From assembly GCA_042663485.1 (NCBI GenBank), contig JBHTAF010000001.1: 64,000 nucleotides of DNA; one strand, written 5' to 3'. A program made the position numbers and the translations under genes. The first letter of the stretch is position 1. The number at the start of each line of letters is the position of its first letter. This DNA is from Natronosalvus sp042663485 (lineage in GTDB: Archaea; Halobacteriota; Halobacteria; Halobacteriales; Natrialbaceae). Below are positions 47,456 through 56,496 of the stretch, piece after piece. The notes beneath the pieces are model-generated. The model did not search any database. It saw only the letters and a program-made list of their open reading frames with translations, and had not been told where the DNA came from.

Positions 47456-47620
47456 TTACTCGACTGGTTCGACCGTCTCCTTGCCACAGTGAGGGCAGTG
47501 ATCGTAGTCATCGTCTACTGGCTCCTCACAGGACCGACATACGTACGGCGTTTCCTTCCCTTCCATGAACGACTGTTTCGTTTCTTCGAACTTCTCCCCG
47601 GCCTTCCTGAATAGATCCAT
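47456..47620 (-). CDS. Zinc-ribbon microprotein, 54 residues
   Basis: MDLFRKAGEKFEETKQSFM begins it. The zinc ribbon is VCRSCEEPVDDDYDHCPHCG: two C-x2-C knuckles, the second C-P-x-C-G. The start is the ATG at 47620. Small C-P-x-C-G proteins are an abundant haloarchaeal class, mostly of unknown function. Confidence 0.72.
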   Translation of the reverse strand: MDLFRKAGEKFEETKQSFMEGKETPYVCRSCEEPVDDDYDHCPHCGKETVEPVE

Positions 47621-47781
47621 TGTTCATAACAGGCTAGCGACCCGAATAAACGTTGGGACAAATACTCCCGATTCACCAGCGACGAGCAATCGAAACGAGG
47701 ACTAATCAGGATTCCTCGAAAACTACATCAGAAGAATGGGGATTTCGCTGGTCCATAGGCAACGGTAGTGGTGGATTTTTG

Positions 47782-47803
47782 GTGCCCTCACGGGTGAGGG
47801 CAC
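47782..47803. promoter_or_regulatory. Perfect hairpin upstream of the ArdC-like gene
   Basis: GTGCCCTCAC and GTGAGGGCAC flank a 2-base centre (gg), 25 bases before the ATG at 47829. It could be an operator or a 5' RNA hairpin. Confidence 0.5.
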
Positions 47804-47966
47804 TCCATTCGGTGTGCCTGTTCGACCAATGGCAACGAAACAACCCACAGTAGCGTCGTTCGAGGATACCGAAACTCGACACGACGAGATGAACGAGACG
47901 ATCGAATCGTGGCTTCGCGACCTCGTCGACCTAATTGGCGAAGCACGAGCAAGTGAAGAGTTCAAA

Positions 47967-49334
47967 CTGGTAGCAAGACGGATTCCCCGGGCGCGGTGGC
48001 CCGGGGAGGAAGCCGACAACCAACAGTATAAAAACTTCTAAGTAACCAGGCCTCTTCTTGAAGATAGAGTGGACGACTACCTGAGACGCACAGCCATCAC
48101 TCGACTCGTCTTGAGCGACGAGCGAGACGCTGACTTGCTCGAAGCCACAATTAGCGACTGGCAACACGGAGCCACCCTCGCCTCTCAAATCGGTTGGGAC
48201 GAAAACGAGGACTCCAAATATGGTCTCCAACAACTCGCGTACTCTGATGTACGCGAAAACACTCGTCTCGGGAGTCAACACGCAATACTCGCCACTCACC
48301 AAGCCGCAAGCGCACTCACAGGCGTCAACGAACTCCAAGACAAAAGCCGCAAGGTATCCTGTCCAGAGTTCACCAGCCCGACCATCAAATACGATGCGAA
48401 CACGCTTACGCTCTTTGACGACAACACCGTCTCACTCACCACCGTTGAGAACCGTGTTCGGTGCGAACTCGTCCTTCCCGAGGACGACGACGGCTACCAG
48501 TACCAATTCCTGAACGACGACGAGTGGAGCGTCACGGAAAGCACGATCACTGCTCGTGACGGGGAATACTTCTTGCACCTCGGGTTCCGTAAACCGAATC
48601 CGTTCGATAAACAAGAGTCTCCTGCCGAGGACAGAACAGTTCTCGGAGTAGACCTCGGCATCGAACACTTCGCCGTCACCTCAACTGCACACTTCGAGTC
48701 AGGGAAGAAACTAGTTCACGACCACGACCAATTCGAGCAAGTCCGTGGTGGACTCCAACAGACTGGAACACAGTCGGCTCACCGAACCATCGTTGGTCGA
48801 GAAACCCGCGAAGAACGCTACTCGCGAGACAAACTGCATCGAGTTTCGAACGCGATTATTGAGGAGGCCGTTGAACACGAGTGTTCGCATATCGTGTTCG
48901 AGGACTTGTCGTACATCCGCGACCGGATGCCGAACGCGAAGAAGTTCCACCAGTGGGCTCACCGCAAGCTCATCCAGTTCGTGACGTACAAAGCCGAAGC
49001 ACGCGGGATTCGTATCGAGTTCGTGGATGCGGCGTACACGAGTCAACGGTGTTCGGAGTGCGGTCATACGAGTCGCGGGAATCGACCTGTGCAATCCCGC
49101 TTCGAGTGTGAGAAGTGCGGGAAGACACTTCACGCGGATTATAATGCGGCGAAGAATATCGGGTGGGGGTTTGTCCGCCGTGGGCTAAACGACTCACGGC
49201 GGACGGGCAACAGTCAACTTGCCCTCAAGTCAGGAACAGTGACGCCGAACCGGGGATTCATCCCGTACTCCGTAGTGAGTTAGAGGCCGAGAACACTGAC
49301 AAGCCCCGCGCCACCGTGCGCGGGGTTGTTGACA
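47967..49334 (+). mobile_element. IS1341-type element (tnpB only)
   Basis: 1368 bases, bounds set by restoring the ArdC-like frame. Left end hairpin: CCCCGGGC (47985-47992) with GCCCGGGG (47999-48006). Right end hairpin: CCCCGCGC (49304-49311) with GCGCGGGG (49318-49325). No tnpA is present. The target side ends TTCAAA just before the left end. Subterminal hairpins without terminal inverted repeats are the IS200/IS605 pattern. Confidence 0.82.
48069..49283 (+). CDS. tnpB: TnpB, RNA-guided nuclease of the IS200/IS605 superfamily
   Basis: 404 residues, from GTG. The RuvC-like triad is intact: Asp near 195 (LGVDLGIEHFA), Glu near 278 (IVFEDLSYIRDRMP) and Asp near 357 (HADYNAAKNIG). The zinc finger is CSECGHTSRGNR...CEKCG. 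TnpB proteins cut DNA next to a TAM using an omega RNA from the element's right end. The 3' end of the gene and the 49304-49325 hairpin should encode that RNA. It looks functional. Confidence 0.92.
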   Translation: MDDYLRRTAITRLVLSDERDADLLEATISDWQHGATLASQIGWDENEDSKYGLQQLAYSDVRENTRLGSQHAILATHQAASALTGVNELQDKSRKVSCPEFTSPTIKYDANTLTLFDDNTVSLTTVENRVRCELVLPEDDDGYQYQFLNDDEWSVTESTITARDGEYFLHLGFRKPNPFDKQESPAEDRTVLGVDLGIEHFAVTSTAHFESGKKLVHDHDQFEQVRGGLQQTGTQSAHRTIVGRETREERYSRDKLHRVSNAIIEEAVEHECSHIVFEDLSYIRDRMPNAKKFHQWAHRKLIQFVTYKAEARGIRIEFVDAAYTSQRCSECGHTSRGNRPVQSRFECEKCGKTLHADYNAAKNIGWGFVRRGLNDSRRTGNSQLALKSGTVTPNRGFIPYSVVS

Positions 49335-50288
49335 CACTGGCTCGAGGTACAGAGTCGCTTTCACGACTTTTCACACCGGAATACGCTCTTGATCGGCCAG
49401 CAGTGTCCAACGGCGACGCGCGTTGCTGGGTATCGAAGCTGGCAAACGAACTTCGATCGGCAGGTGAAGAAAGGAGAACGAGCGATCTGGATCTGGGCAC
49501 CAATCACGGCTCGAAAATGTCCATCCTGTGGGCTCTCGAAATCGCGTCACTCGAGTACTGGGTGTGAGTACACCGAAACGCCTCCAGAGGAGTGGTCGAA
49601 AGGCCTCGTCGGTTTCAAGCCGGTTCCCGTCTTCGATATTTCCCAGACAGAAGGGGAGCCACTCCCGTCGCTCGAGACCGAAACAACAGGAGATGCTCGC
49701 GAGATCGTTCCCCTACTCTATGAAGCCGGGAAGACGCTCGATATCGAGGTGACGATCGTGTCTAAGGAAGCGTGGCCCTTCGGCTCAGCCAAAGGGGTCT
49801 GTGAGTTTCACAGTGATAGGCGACCTACCGTGAAAGTGCGTGAGCGGACAAACACTGCTGACCTCGCGACGACACTCGTGCACGAATACGCCCACGCACT
49901 GTTGCACGCAGATGATCTCAGCAAGAGCGAACACGCGAGTCGCGAAGTCGAAGCCGAAGCAGTCGCCTACATCGTTGGCCGATACGTCGGGCTCGATACC
50001 AGCGGCTCGGCGTTTTACCTGGCCGCGTGGCAAGGCGACGAACCCGAAACGGTGAGTGAACGTCTCGAGCGTATTCGCTCGAGTGCAAGTACGATCATCA
50101 AGGATTTGGAATTGATCGAATCAAGAAAAGGTGAACTACCTAGCTCAATCAGTGAATAGCATCAGTCGTGAGTAAGTGGGTAGGTGCCACAAGGCAAATT
50201 GTGCTCTTCCAGCAGGCCGATCCCACACTCGGTTGCATATATCTGAATGATCCGAAGATATATTGAGAGTAGCCACCTACAGAGAGGT

Positions 50289-50816
50289 ATGACCGAGTTC
50301 GATCCAGCCCCCGAGTCCAACGGTACCCAGCGACGGTGGCAAGCAGGAACGGACACGTTTGGTCGTGTCTATGACGTCGTCCTCGGGGTTACATCTCCGA
50401 CTGCGTACACCGAAATTGCAGAACTTGCGGACTGTTCTCCAAACGCCGCGAAAAAGCACCTCGAGCGCTTGGCGGAGATGGGCATCGCCCGAGCCGATAG
50501 AGACAGCCGCCCGGCGACATACGAACGAAACGAGGGATACCTCGAATGGCAAGACGCCAGTCGGATTGCAACCGAACTTTCGGTCGAAGAGATCATCAAT
50601 CGGGTGGAGGCGCTTGAAGCACAGCGTGCAGAATACGAAGCGCAGTTCGGGACGGCAGACCCAACGGACGTCTCCGTGTTCGACCACGGTGATCACGAAA
50701 CCATCCACGAACGGATGACCGCCGTCAGTGAGTGGCAGGGTGTGATTCGAGATATTCGGCTGTATGAACTTGCTCGCCAGCTCTCCCAGAACGATGGGCA
50801 TCTAATTCCAGCGTAG
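50289..50816 (+). CDS. wHTH protein, possible antitoxin/regulator (TumA-like role)
   Basis: 175 residues from the ATG at 50289, 28 bases after the TATA box gatatatt (50257-50264), so leaderless. The wHTH reads AYTEIAELADCSPNAAKKHLERLAEMGIA, then a wing (RPATYERNEGYLEWQ) and a helical C-terminus. The stop directly abuts the next ATG (TAGATG). The two-gene cassette suggests a toxin-antitoxin or regulator/partner pair. Confidence 0.72.
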   Translation: MTEFDPAPESNGTQRRWQAGTDTFGRVYDVVLGVTSPTAYTEIAELADCSPNAAKKHLERLAEMGIARADRDSRPATYERNEGYLEWQDASRIATELSVEEIINRVEALEAQRAEYEAQFGTADPTDVSVFDHGDHETIHERMTAVSEWQGVIRDIRLYELARQLSQNDGHLIPA

Positions 50817-51260
50817 ATGAGTCTGCCACCAGAGGATTCAGCGCCTCACTCGACAGGACCACCGGATCGACAGACACTGCGCCTGTTGGAACGACAGCTT
50901 ACGTCGGATTCACTCGTCGCCGAAACGACGTTCGACCCGGATTCTTATGAACCCCGACTGCTTCATGCGCTCTTCGACGCTGGACGGTACCCAGACTCGG
51001 TAACAGCGGCTCGGCTCGACATCCGGTGGTTCACGACTGGTGATTTCTCGGTCCACTACGTTGAAGAACACGAGGCTGGAGAGCGCTGGGAGTGTCGCTG
51101 GGATTGGCATCCGAATACGCACAACACCCGGTTACACTTCCACGAGCCGCCATCTGCCACCGAAATCACCAATCTCGAACTCCCTTCTCTCCATCCACTC
51201 GAGGTATACTCGACAGTGCTTACGGCGATAGAGCAACGTATAGAGACACTGTGGCCCTAG
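50817..51260 (+). CDS. TumE-like protein (DUF6516-type), possible toxin
   Basis: 147 residues. The core FSVHYVEEHEAGERWECRW with WHPNTHNTRLHFHEPP resembles the Y-x-W...R-W-D-N-x-P-H-H pattern of the TumE/DUF6516 family, which are toxins paired with HTH antitoxins. The likeness is by eye. It is translationally coupled to the wHTH gene. No signal or membrane segment. Confidence 0.6.
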   Translation: MSLPPEDSAPHSTGPPDRQTLRLLERQLTSDSLVAETTFDPDSYEPRLLHALFDAGRYPDSVTAARLDIRWFTTGDFSVHYVEEHEAGERWECRWDWHPNTHNTRLHFHEPPSATEITNLELPSLHPLEVYSTVLTAIEQRIETLWP

Positions 51261-51541
51261 CAAGTGCTGAGAACAGTCGAGATACACCTAATGGAGGGTC
51301 CTGAATATCAATGGATGCCCGACAGATGTGCAACAACGGCGTTGTTGTGACACCTCAGCCTGAAATCCACGCCACTAGTATATGCACGTATATGCCCATA
51401 ATACATAGATCTCGTATTGACGTCCGTAGGTATACTATATCGTCGTACTTGGAATTTCGGGACTCTCAATCGATGTAGTATCGAAACTTGACCTTCACAA
51501 TATGTGGGAAAACGTTCGTCCAGTTGATCGACAGAGATCTC

Positions 51542-52003
51542 TTAGTTCTCCTTCGGCGGCAGTTGGACAGTTCTTAGCCAGAAATCTTCAATCACCTGTG
51601 CAAGCTGATCGAGTTCATCAGGCGAATCGGGTTTTTGTAGGCAGGCATTCGCATGAAGTTCGTACGACTGGATTATATCTTCTCTTGCATCCGACGTGGT
51701 CAGAACGATCACGGGAATCTGACATAACACAGGTCTGTCTTTGAGTTCAGTAAGAACTTCGATGCCACCCGGCCCAGACACATTGATATCGAGGATCACG
51801 AGATCGGGGCGGGGCGCATCCGTATAGTCGCCCTGTCCATTCAGAAACTCGAGCGCTTCGTCACCGGTTGAAACGACGATTACGTTAGTGGTGAGCTCTG
51901 TCGTCTCGAATGAGTGGATGAACCGTGAAACACTATCAGGGTCAGGCTCGATAAGAAGGACATCGTATGTACGGCTAACTCGCTGTAGAGCCTTATTCGT
52001 CAC
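51542..52003 (-). CDS. Single-domain response regulator (receiver)
   Basis: 153 residues from GTG at 52003; TTG at 52051 is possible. Receiver fold: DVLLIEPDPDSVSRF, phosphoacceptor Asp in PDLVILDINVSGPGG, IPVIVLTTSDARED (Thr) and ACLQKPDSPDELDQL (Lys). This resembles the Rcp1-like receivers of haloarchaea, which work with orphan histidine kinases. No output domain. Confidence 0.87.
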   Translation of the reverse strand: MTNKALQRVSRTYDVLLIEPDPDSVSRFIHSFETTELTTNVIVVSTGDEALEFLNGQGDYTDAPRPDLVILDINVSGPGGIEVLTELKDRPVLCQIPVIVLTTSDAREDIIQSYELHANACLQKPDSPDELDQLAQVIEDFWLRTVQLPPKEN

Positions 52004-52208
52004 AATTCTATGCCCAGTAATGTGTTCGCCGGGGATACCGATTGCTCCCAATCATTTTGGTTGAGTGAAATATTTGCCATCGCATACGTCGGCCCAATTC
52101 ATGAGGGGGTGATCTGCGATGTCTTGAGGGCTCAGCCTTCAAGAGGGTAGAGGCATCACTCAGTGGGAGCCTACATTCTTATTATCAAAGGATGTTAATT
52201 CACTCAAT

Positions 52209-52592
52209 ATGGTACGAGAAGCGGCGGATGAACTGCTCAACTACTTAGAGGAGGAGTTCGACGACGACCTACGAAGCGTTGGGTACTATACGCCCGAAGA
52301 AAGCGAGTTTCAGTTCGCCCGCGATGATGTCGAGTCAGCATACGACTGTGGTGATCTCCAGCGAGTCTTTCGCGATAACCGGTTAGAAGCGCTCGATACA
52401 CCACATCAAGAGTCGCTGTACGCCCATGGACGATTACTTGCAACAACTCGCTTTTTCGAAGACGCAACAGAGCTTCATTTCGTCGTCGGCGAAACCCAGG
52501 GAATCGTCGCCGCGATTGATACAGGGGCCGCTGACGATGTTCGTGAATTAGTGAGTGAGTGCGCCGACATCGTTGATGTCGGTATCGAGTGA
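52209..52592 (+). CDS. Small haloarchaeal protein of unknown function (DUF7522-like)
   Basis: 127 residues, acidic, no membrane segment. LLNYLEEEFDDDLRSVGYYTPEESEF and LHFVVGETQGIVAAIDTGAADDV resemble small conserved haloarchaeal proteins with a profile like HalOD1-associated domains. Assignment by eye only. Single gene, opposite strand to the receiver gene. Confidence 0.6.
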   Translation: MVREAADELLNYLEEEFDDDLRSVGYYTPEESEFQFARDDVESAYDCGDLQRVFRDNRLEALDTPHQESLYAHGRLLATTRFFEDATELHFVVGETQGIVAAIDTGAADDVRELVSECADIVDVGIE

Positions 52593-53106
52593 CTGGGATA
52601 CCTGTAGCGATGGTAGTATCTACAAAATCGGCCTCAATGGCCGAAGACGTTGGTATTGTCAGTTGATGTGTTAAACGCAGGGAAATGATGGTTGGTGATT
52701 GGAGGATCTGCAGCTACACCTGAGCTGGCGATGTCCCCCTCCCCGCGCAAGCGACAGTCTCGGCCAGGTCAACATTATTCTAGCGGCCAGAAAGGACGCG
52801 AGAGACGTTCTTCATGCTGTTCCTGTGTGAATATTGCCTCAAAACAGTTGGTGGGGATACTCAATGTGCTTCGATCACGAGGAGGTCGTCCTGTGGGCGC
52901 ATCACCAGTGTTGGTTGCTTAATCGGATGAAAAGAATTGATTACAAAATGGCAATTTGAATTCTCAGATCAATCTTGTAGATGAGGATTTTGTATCCGAG
53001 AGGTTCCACGGCTGTCAGCCAATTATCAGCGATAGGCGAAACTCGATGTCCTATCTCTGTATAGAGGAGTGCAAATGATTATTATGGAACCATGTGTAAG
53101 ACTAGC
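52593..53106. other. Intergenic with promoter of the HTH gene
   Basis: About 510 bases with no supported gene. The TATA-like gattattatg (53077-53086) is 26 bases before the ATG at 53107. Confidence 0.5.
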
Positions 53107-53913
53107 ATGGGATCGAGTACGGGCTCACCAATCGACGATATTTCGTATCTCGCGCGGTCCGAACACCGTGCTCCAACACTCATCGCTCTAACTGTCCGTC
53201 CGCGGAGCCGGTCAGAACTCTGGGAGATGACTGGAGTCTCGTCGTCAACGATTCGACGGACACTGAGCGAGTTCGAAGAGCGCAACTGGATCCGTAGAAA
53301 TGGATACCAGTACGAGGCGTCACCGCTGGGTACGTTCATCGCATCCGCGGTAGCAGAGTTAATCGAGCGAGTCGAAATCGAGCGAAACCTCCGCGATGTC
53401 TGGCAGTGGCTTCCAGACGAAGAGAGCGGGTTCACGATAGAGATGTGCTCCGATGCGGTCGTGACGGTCGCCGAAGCCGACAACCCGTATGGTCCGATAA
53501 ACCGATTCCGTGAGCTGATCAGTGACACCGGCCAGTTCCGGTTCGTCGGATCTGATCTCGCTCTCCTCGAGCCATGCCGAGATGAGTTCTGTCAGCAAGT
53601 CATCGACGGCATGCAAGCGGAGATCATCGATCCGCCAAGCGTCGCCGAGTACATTCGCTCGAATTACCCTCAATTGTCTTCTGAAACCCTGGCAAGTGGC
53701 AATCTCACTATCTGGTTACACGACGACCTTCCATCGTATGGAATCTGTATCTTCGAGGACCGAATCGCGATATGTGGACACGATCCTGACAGTGTGACAG
53801 TCCGAGTGCTGGTCGACACCGATTCACCGGAAGCACGGGAATGGGCAGAATCAGAGTATACGTACTATCGCCGCCAGACCCCAACGATCCCGCTTGAACC
53901 GGTCATGGACTGA
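53107..53913 (+). CDS. wHTH transcriptional regulator with FilR1/DUF1724-like domain
   Basis: 268 residues from the ATG at 53107, chosen over 53092 because of the TATA spacing. The HTH reads RSRSELWEMTGVSSSTIRRTLSEFEERNW, followed by wing IRRNGYQYEASPLGTFI. The C-terminal domain (QVIDGMQAEIIDPPSVAEYIRSNYPQ, LTIWLHDDLPSYGICIFEDR) matches the ligand-binding half of archaeal FilR1-type regulators. It lies upstream of the DUF1059-OsmC operon, its likely target. Confidence 0.82.
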   Translation: MGSSTGSPIDDISYLARSEHRAPTLIALTVRPRSRSELWEMTGVSSSTIRRTLSEFEERNWIRRNGYQYEASPLGTFIASAVAELIERVEIERNLRDVWQWLPDEESGFTIEMCSDAVVTVAEADNPYGPINRFRELISDTGQFRFVGSDLALLEPCRDEFCQQVIDGMQAEIIDPPSVAEYIRSNYPQLSSETLASGNLTIWLHDDLPSYGICIFEDRIAICGHDPDSVTVRVLVDTDSPEAREWAESEYTYYRRQTPTIPLEPVMD

Positions 53914-54190
53914 CGAACTGGCGTGTCTGGCCCCAGTGCGTCTATTCTCTCTTTTCCATACGCCGCCGAAACTTTGTCTGATGACATGCCAGCATAGTAA
54001 GAGAACAGAATTTTCGATTCGTGGCTCGATCCCCCTCAGTCACTGCCAACTATTCAGCTTCTGCACGAGAGTCACTCGTTGCACAACCGCTAATCAGTGG
54101 ACACGGCACCAGTCATCACCGGTGTGTCACGAGTTAGCTATCTAACGCTTGAACGCGAACCAACTCTTGCCGAAAGGCAACTGAAACACC

Positions 54191-54364
54191 ATGGCAAAAG
54201 CACACAAACTCGATTGTGAAGCGGCAGCAGCTGATTGTCGGTTCATCATCCAATCAGAGAACGAAGCCGAAGCGACCGAACTGGCCAGGAACCACATGAA
54301 AGAGGTTCACGGGCAAGACTACACAGACGAAGAACTACGAGAAAAGCACCTCCAGGTCGTGTAA
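54191..54364 (+). CDS. DUF1059 family small protein
   Basis: 57 residues: MAKAHKLDCEAAAADCRFII, then QSENEAEATELARNHMKEVH and YTDEELREKH. The C-x5-C pair and the H-M-K-x-x-H-G region are typical of DUF1059. The stop is 2 bases before the OsmC ATG, so they share one transcript. Function unknown. Confidence 0.85.
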   Translation: MAKAHKLDCEAAAADCRFIIQSENEAEATELARNHMKEVHGQDYTDEELREKHLQVV

Positions 54365-54366
54365 AT

Positions 54367-54972
54367 ATGGCTATCGACACGCAGATCAACCACGGTATCG
54401 ACATCGAACAATTCGAAGAATTCGCCGAATTCGCGGCTGAAAACCCCAATGGGGTGCAGCTCGGACTCGCTGCTCGCTCGACTTACGAGGGGACGTGCGC
54501 TCATAGCTTGGCGAAGGTAGACAGCTACGAACTCGGCGGTGAGACGATCGCGCGCGAGACCCGCGAGTACACGATCCCCTACGGAGCGTGGAAGGAAGTG
54601 TTGGACGCAGGCGGATGGGTTGGCGGAACCGACCGACTCGAACCGATCGAGGCCGCACTCTCCGCGCTCGCCTCTTGTATCAACGTCGGCATCACCATCA
54701 ACGCCGTCGCAAACGGCGTCGATATCGAGTACCTCCAGACCCGGGTCCGCACCGAGTTCGATCCGCGCGTCCTCTTCAGCCTCAAGGACCTCGGAGAGGC
54801 CGATGCCGTCTTCGAGAATCTAACCGCAGAAGTCGAGATCGAGAGTCCGAATCTCGATAAGGACCAGGTCGACGAATGGGCGCGGCGGGCACCAGTCTAC
54901 ACGCTCATCTCGCTCGCTCAGGACATCCAACTCACGGTGAATACTCCGGCCGAAGTGGCGGCCGACGACTGA
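54367..54972 (+). CDS. OsmC family protein
   Basis: 201 residues from the ATG at 54367. The OsmC core is EAALSALASCINVGITINAVANGVDIEYL, with the resolving Cys in SALASC. The N-terminal half lacks a second clearly placed Cys (only TCAHS), so a peroxidase role is uncertain. OsmC enzymes reduce organic hydroperoxides via thiols. Second gene of a four-gene operon (next start 14 bases on). Confidence 0.85.
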   Translation: MAIDTQINHGIDIEQFEEFAEFAAENPNGVQLGLAARSTYEGTCAHSLAKVDSYELGGETIARETREYTIPYGAWKEVLDAGGWVGGTDRLEPIEAALSALASCINVGITINAVANGVDIEYLQTRVRTEFDPRVLFSLKDLGEADAVFENLTAEVEIESPNLDKDQVDEWARRAPVYTLISLAQDIQLTVNTPAEVAADD

Positions 54973-54986
54973 TGAGGTGAAGACAA

Positions 54987-55754
54987 ATGGCAAAATCACT
55001 AGACGTCGAACGACTCGAACAGGCAGTCAAGAGCGTCTACCAAGACGTTGCAGAGGAACCGTCAGAAGAGTATCACTTCGAGATGGGGCGCGGATTGGCA
55101 GAACGGCTCGGCTACCCAGCGAGCGATCTCGATCAGATCCCCGCGCAGGCTCTGGAGTCATTCGCGGGCGTGGGATACCACTTCGACCTCGCCGCTCTCG
55201 AAGAAGGAGATGACGTGCTCGACCTTGGGAGCGGTTCCGGGACGGATGCGTTCGTCGCAGCGTTACATGTCGGCGAATCCGGGAGTGTGACCGGGTTAGA
55301 TATGACCGACCAACAGCTATCGAAGGCACGGCAGTTGCGTGATGAGGTCGGGATGGACAACGTATTCTTCGAGAAGGGGTACATCGAGGACGTTCCTTTC
55401 GATGACGGGACATTCGATGTCGTACTCTCGAATGGAGTCATCAACCTCTCTGCGGAAAAGCAGCGAGTGTTCACGGAGGCAAATCGAGTCCTCAAACCAG
55501 GCGGACGGCTCGCCATCTCCGATATCATCAGCGAGAAACTGATGCCGAAGAGCATCAAGAACAACGAGGACCTGTGGGCAGCTTGTATCGGCGGAGCCGA
55601 ACAGGTCGATCGTTACACGGAGCTCATAGAGCAGACCGGGTTTGAGGTGAGGGAGGTTCGGGACAATACCCAGTATGAGTTCATCTCGGATCAAGCAGCG
55701 AATGCATGTCAGAAGTACGGCGTGAAGAGCATCTCGCTCGGCGCCTACAAGTGA
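54987..55754 (+). CDS. Class I SAM methyltransferase, ArsM-like fold
   Basis: 255 residues. SAM motifs: VLDLGSGSGTDAFVAALHVG, VTGLDMTDQQL and FDDGTFDVVLSNGVINLS, then VLKPGGRLAISDIISEKL and WAACIGGAEQVDRYTELIEQTGF. The layout is that of arsenite methyltransferases. The Cys usually in SNCVINL is Gly here (SNGVINL), so arsenic is not the assured substrate. The link with OsmC and DUF1059 suggests a thiol- or metalloid-related step. Confidence 0.82.
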   Translation: MAKSLDVERLEQAVKSVYQDVAEEPSEEYHFEMGRGLAERLGYPASDLDQIPAQALESFAGVGYHFDLAALEEGDDVLDLGSGSGTDAFVAALHVGESGSVTGLDMTDQQLSKARQLRDEVGMDNVFFEKGYIEDVPFDDGTFDVVLSNGVINLSAEKQRVFTEANRVLKPGGRLAISDIISEKLMPKSIKNNEDLWAACIGGAEQVDRYTELIEQTGFEVREVRDNTQYEFISDQAANACQKYGVKSISLGAYK

Positions 55755-55759
55755 TCACA

Positions 55760-56257
55760 ATGGCAACAAGACAATCGGTCACAGACGAACAGCAAGAACA
55801 GGTCGAACTCGAGGCAACGCTCCGGAACGGGTCGCTGTTGATGGCGCTCGCGGGCGTCGCGTTCATCGGATACGGAATCGTATTCCTCGTGATGAACTTC
55901 GTAGGGACTGGTTTCGAACTCGGGGTCAGTACGCTAAACGGGATGACGAAAGCCGACTTGGATCCGACAGTGGCGTACTACATCAGCCACCTGCACGTCG
56001 CCACTGCCGCGTTCATAATTTCGACAGGAATCGCGATCACCGCCCTGTCTTGGTACGGCGTGCGTCAGCGGCTCACCTGGGCGTGGGCAACTGCAGTCAT
56101 CGCTGCCGTCACCGGCTTAGCGCTCGCGTTGCCGATGCACTACACGGCAGATGCATTTGCTCACGACTGGATGACGCATCTCGGCCCCATCTACGTAGCG
56201 ACAGTCGTCTTCGTCGTCGGCGTCGTCATGGCATATCGAGGCTTGAACGCGACGTAA
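55760..56257 (+). CDS. Four-helix membrane protein of unknown function
   Basis: 165 residues from the ATG at 55760, 5 bases after the methyltransferase stop. Four helices are seen (LLMALAGVAFIGYGIVFLV, ATAAFIISTGIAITALSW, WATAVIAAVTGLALALPM, PIYVATVVFVVGVVMAY). HLH and MHYTAD between them could bind metal or heme. Last gene of the OsmC operon. Confidence 0.75.
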   Translation: MATRQSVTDEQQEQVELEATLRNGSLLMALAGVAFIGYGIVFLVMNFVGTGFELGVSTLNGMTKADLDPTVAYYISHLHVATAAFIISTGIAITALSWYGVRQRLTWAWATAVIAAVTGLALALPMHYTADAFAHDWMTHLGPIYVATVVFVVGVVMAYRGLNAT

Positions 56258-56285
56258 CTGCGATAGATGGCCAACAGAATTACAG

Positions 56286-56483
56286 ATGATCTTCGAATCC
56301 ATTATCATTTTGCATGGCGGTTCTATCGTTGAGGTTACACTGCTTGAATACTTACTCCACGTTGTTCTCTACCTGTTTGCCTTCGGTGGTATTGCTGCCT
56401 TCGTTGTCGGGGGACTCAAAATTGCCAGCGCCATCCGCTCCAGAACTGTGAAAAACCGGCGGCAGGGAGAGAGGGGCTTATGA
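56286..56483 (+). CDS. Short single-helix membrane protein, tentative
   Basis: 65 residues with one or two hydrophobic segments (EYLLHVVLYLFAFGGIAAFVV) and a basic tail. It lies 28 bases past the previous stop on the same strand. No family recognised. Confidence 0.4.
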   Translation: MIFESIIILHGGSIVEVTLLEYLLHVVLYLFAFGGIAAFVVGGLKIASAIRSRTVKNRRQGERGL

Positions 56484-56496
56484 TTACATCCCACTT

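Larger units (their letters stand above)
47829..50159 (+). pseudogene. ArdC-like antirestriction/metallopeptidase gene split by tnpB element
   Basis: The first 46 codons (MATKQPTVASFEDTE to ASEEFK) end at 47966. The rest continues in frame from 49335 (HWLEVQSRFHDFSHRNTLLI). Removing 47967-49334 restores a 320-residue protein. It has an ArdC-like ssDNA-binding N-domain with WAPITARKCPSCG, an added zinc knuckle, and a C-terminal zincin motif LVHEYAHALLH. Related genes on haloarchaeal plasmids are intact. The 3' part could still be translated from TTG at 49326. Confidence 0.85.

Noticed and set aside
47333..47614. Plus-strand 93-codon frame
   Set aside because: Antisense of the zinc-ribbon microprotein, which has clear Cys motifs.
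52692..52922. Plus-strand 76-codon frame in the 52.6-53.1 kb gap
   Set aside because: Basic and Ser-rich, no start context, no motif.
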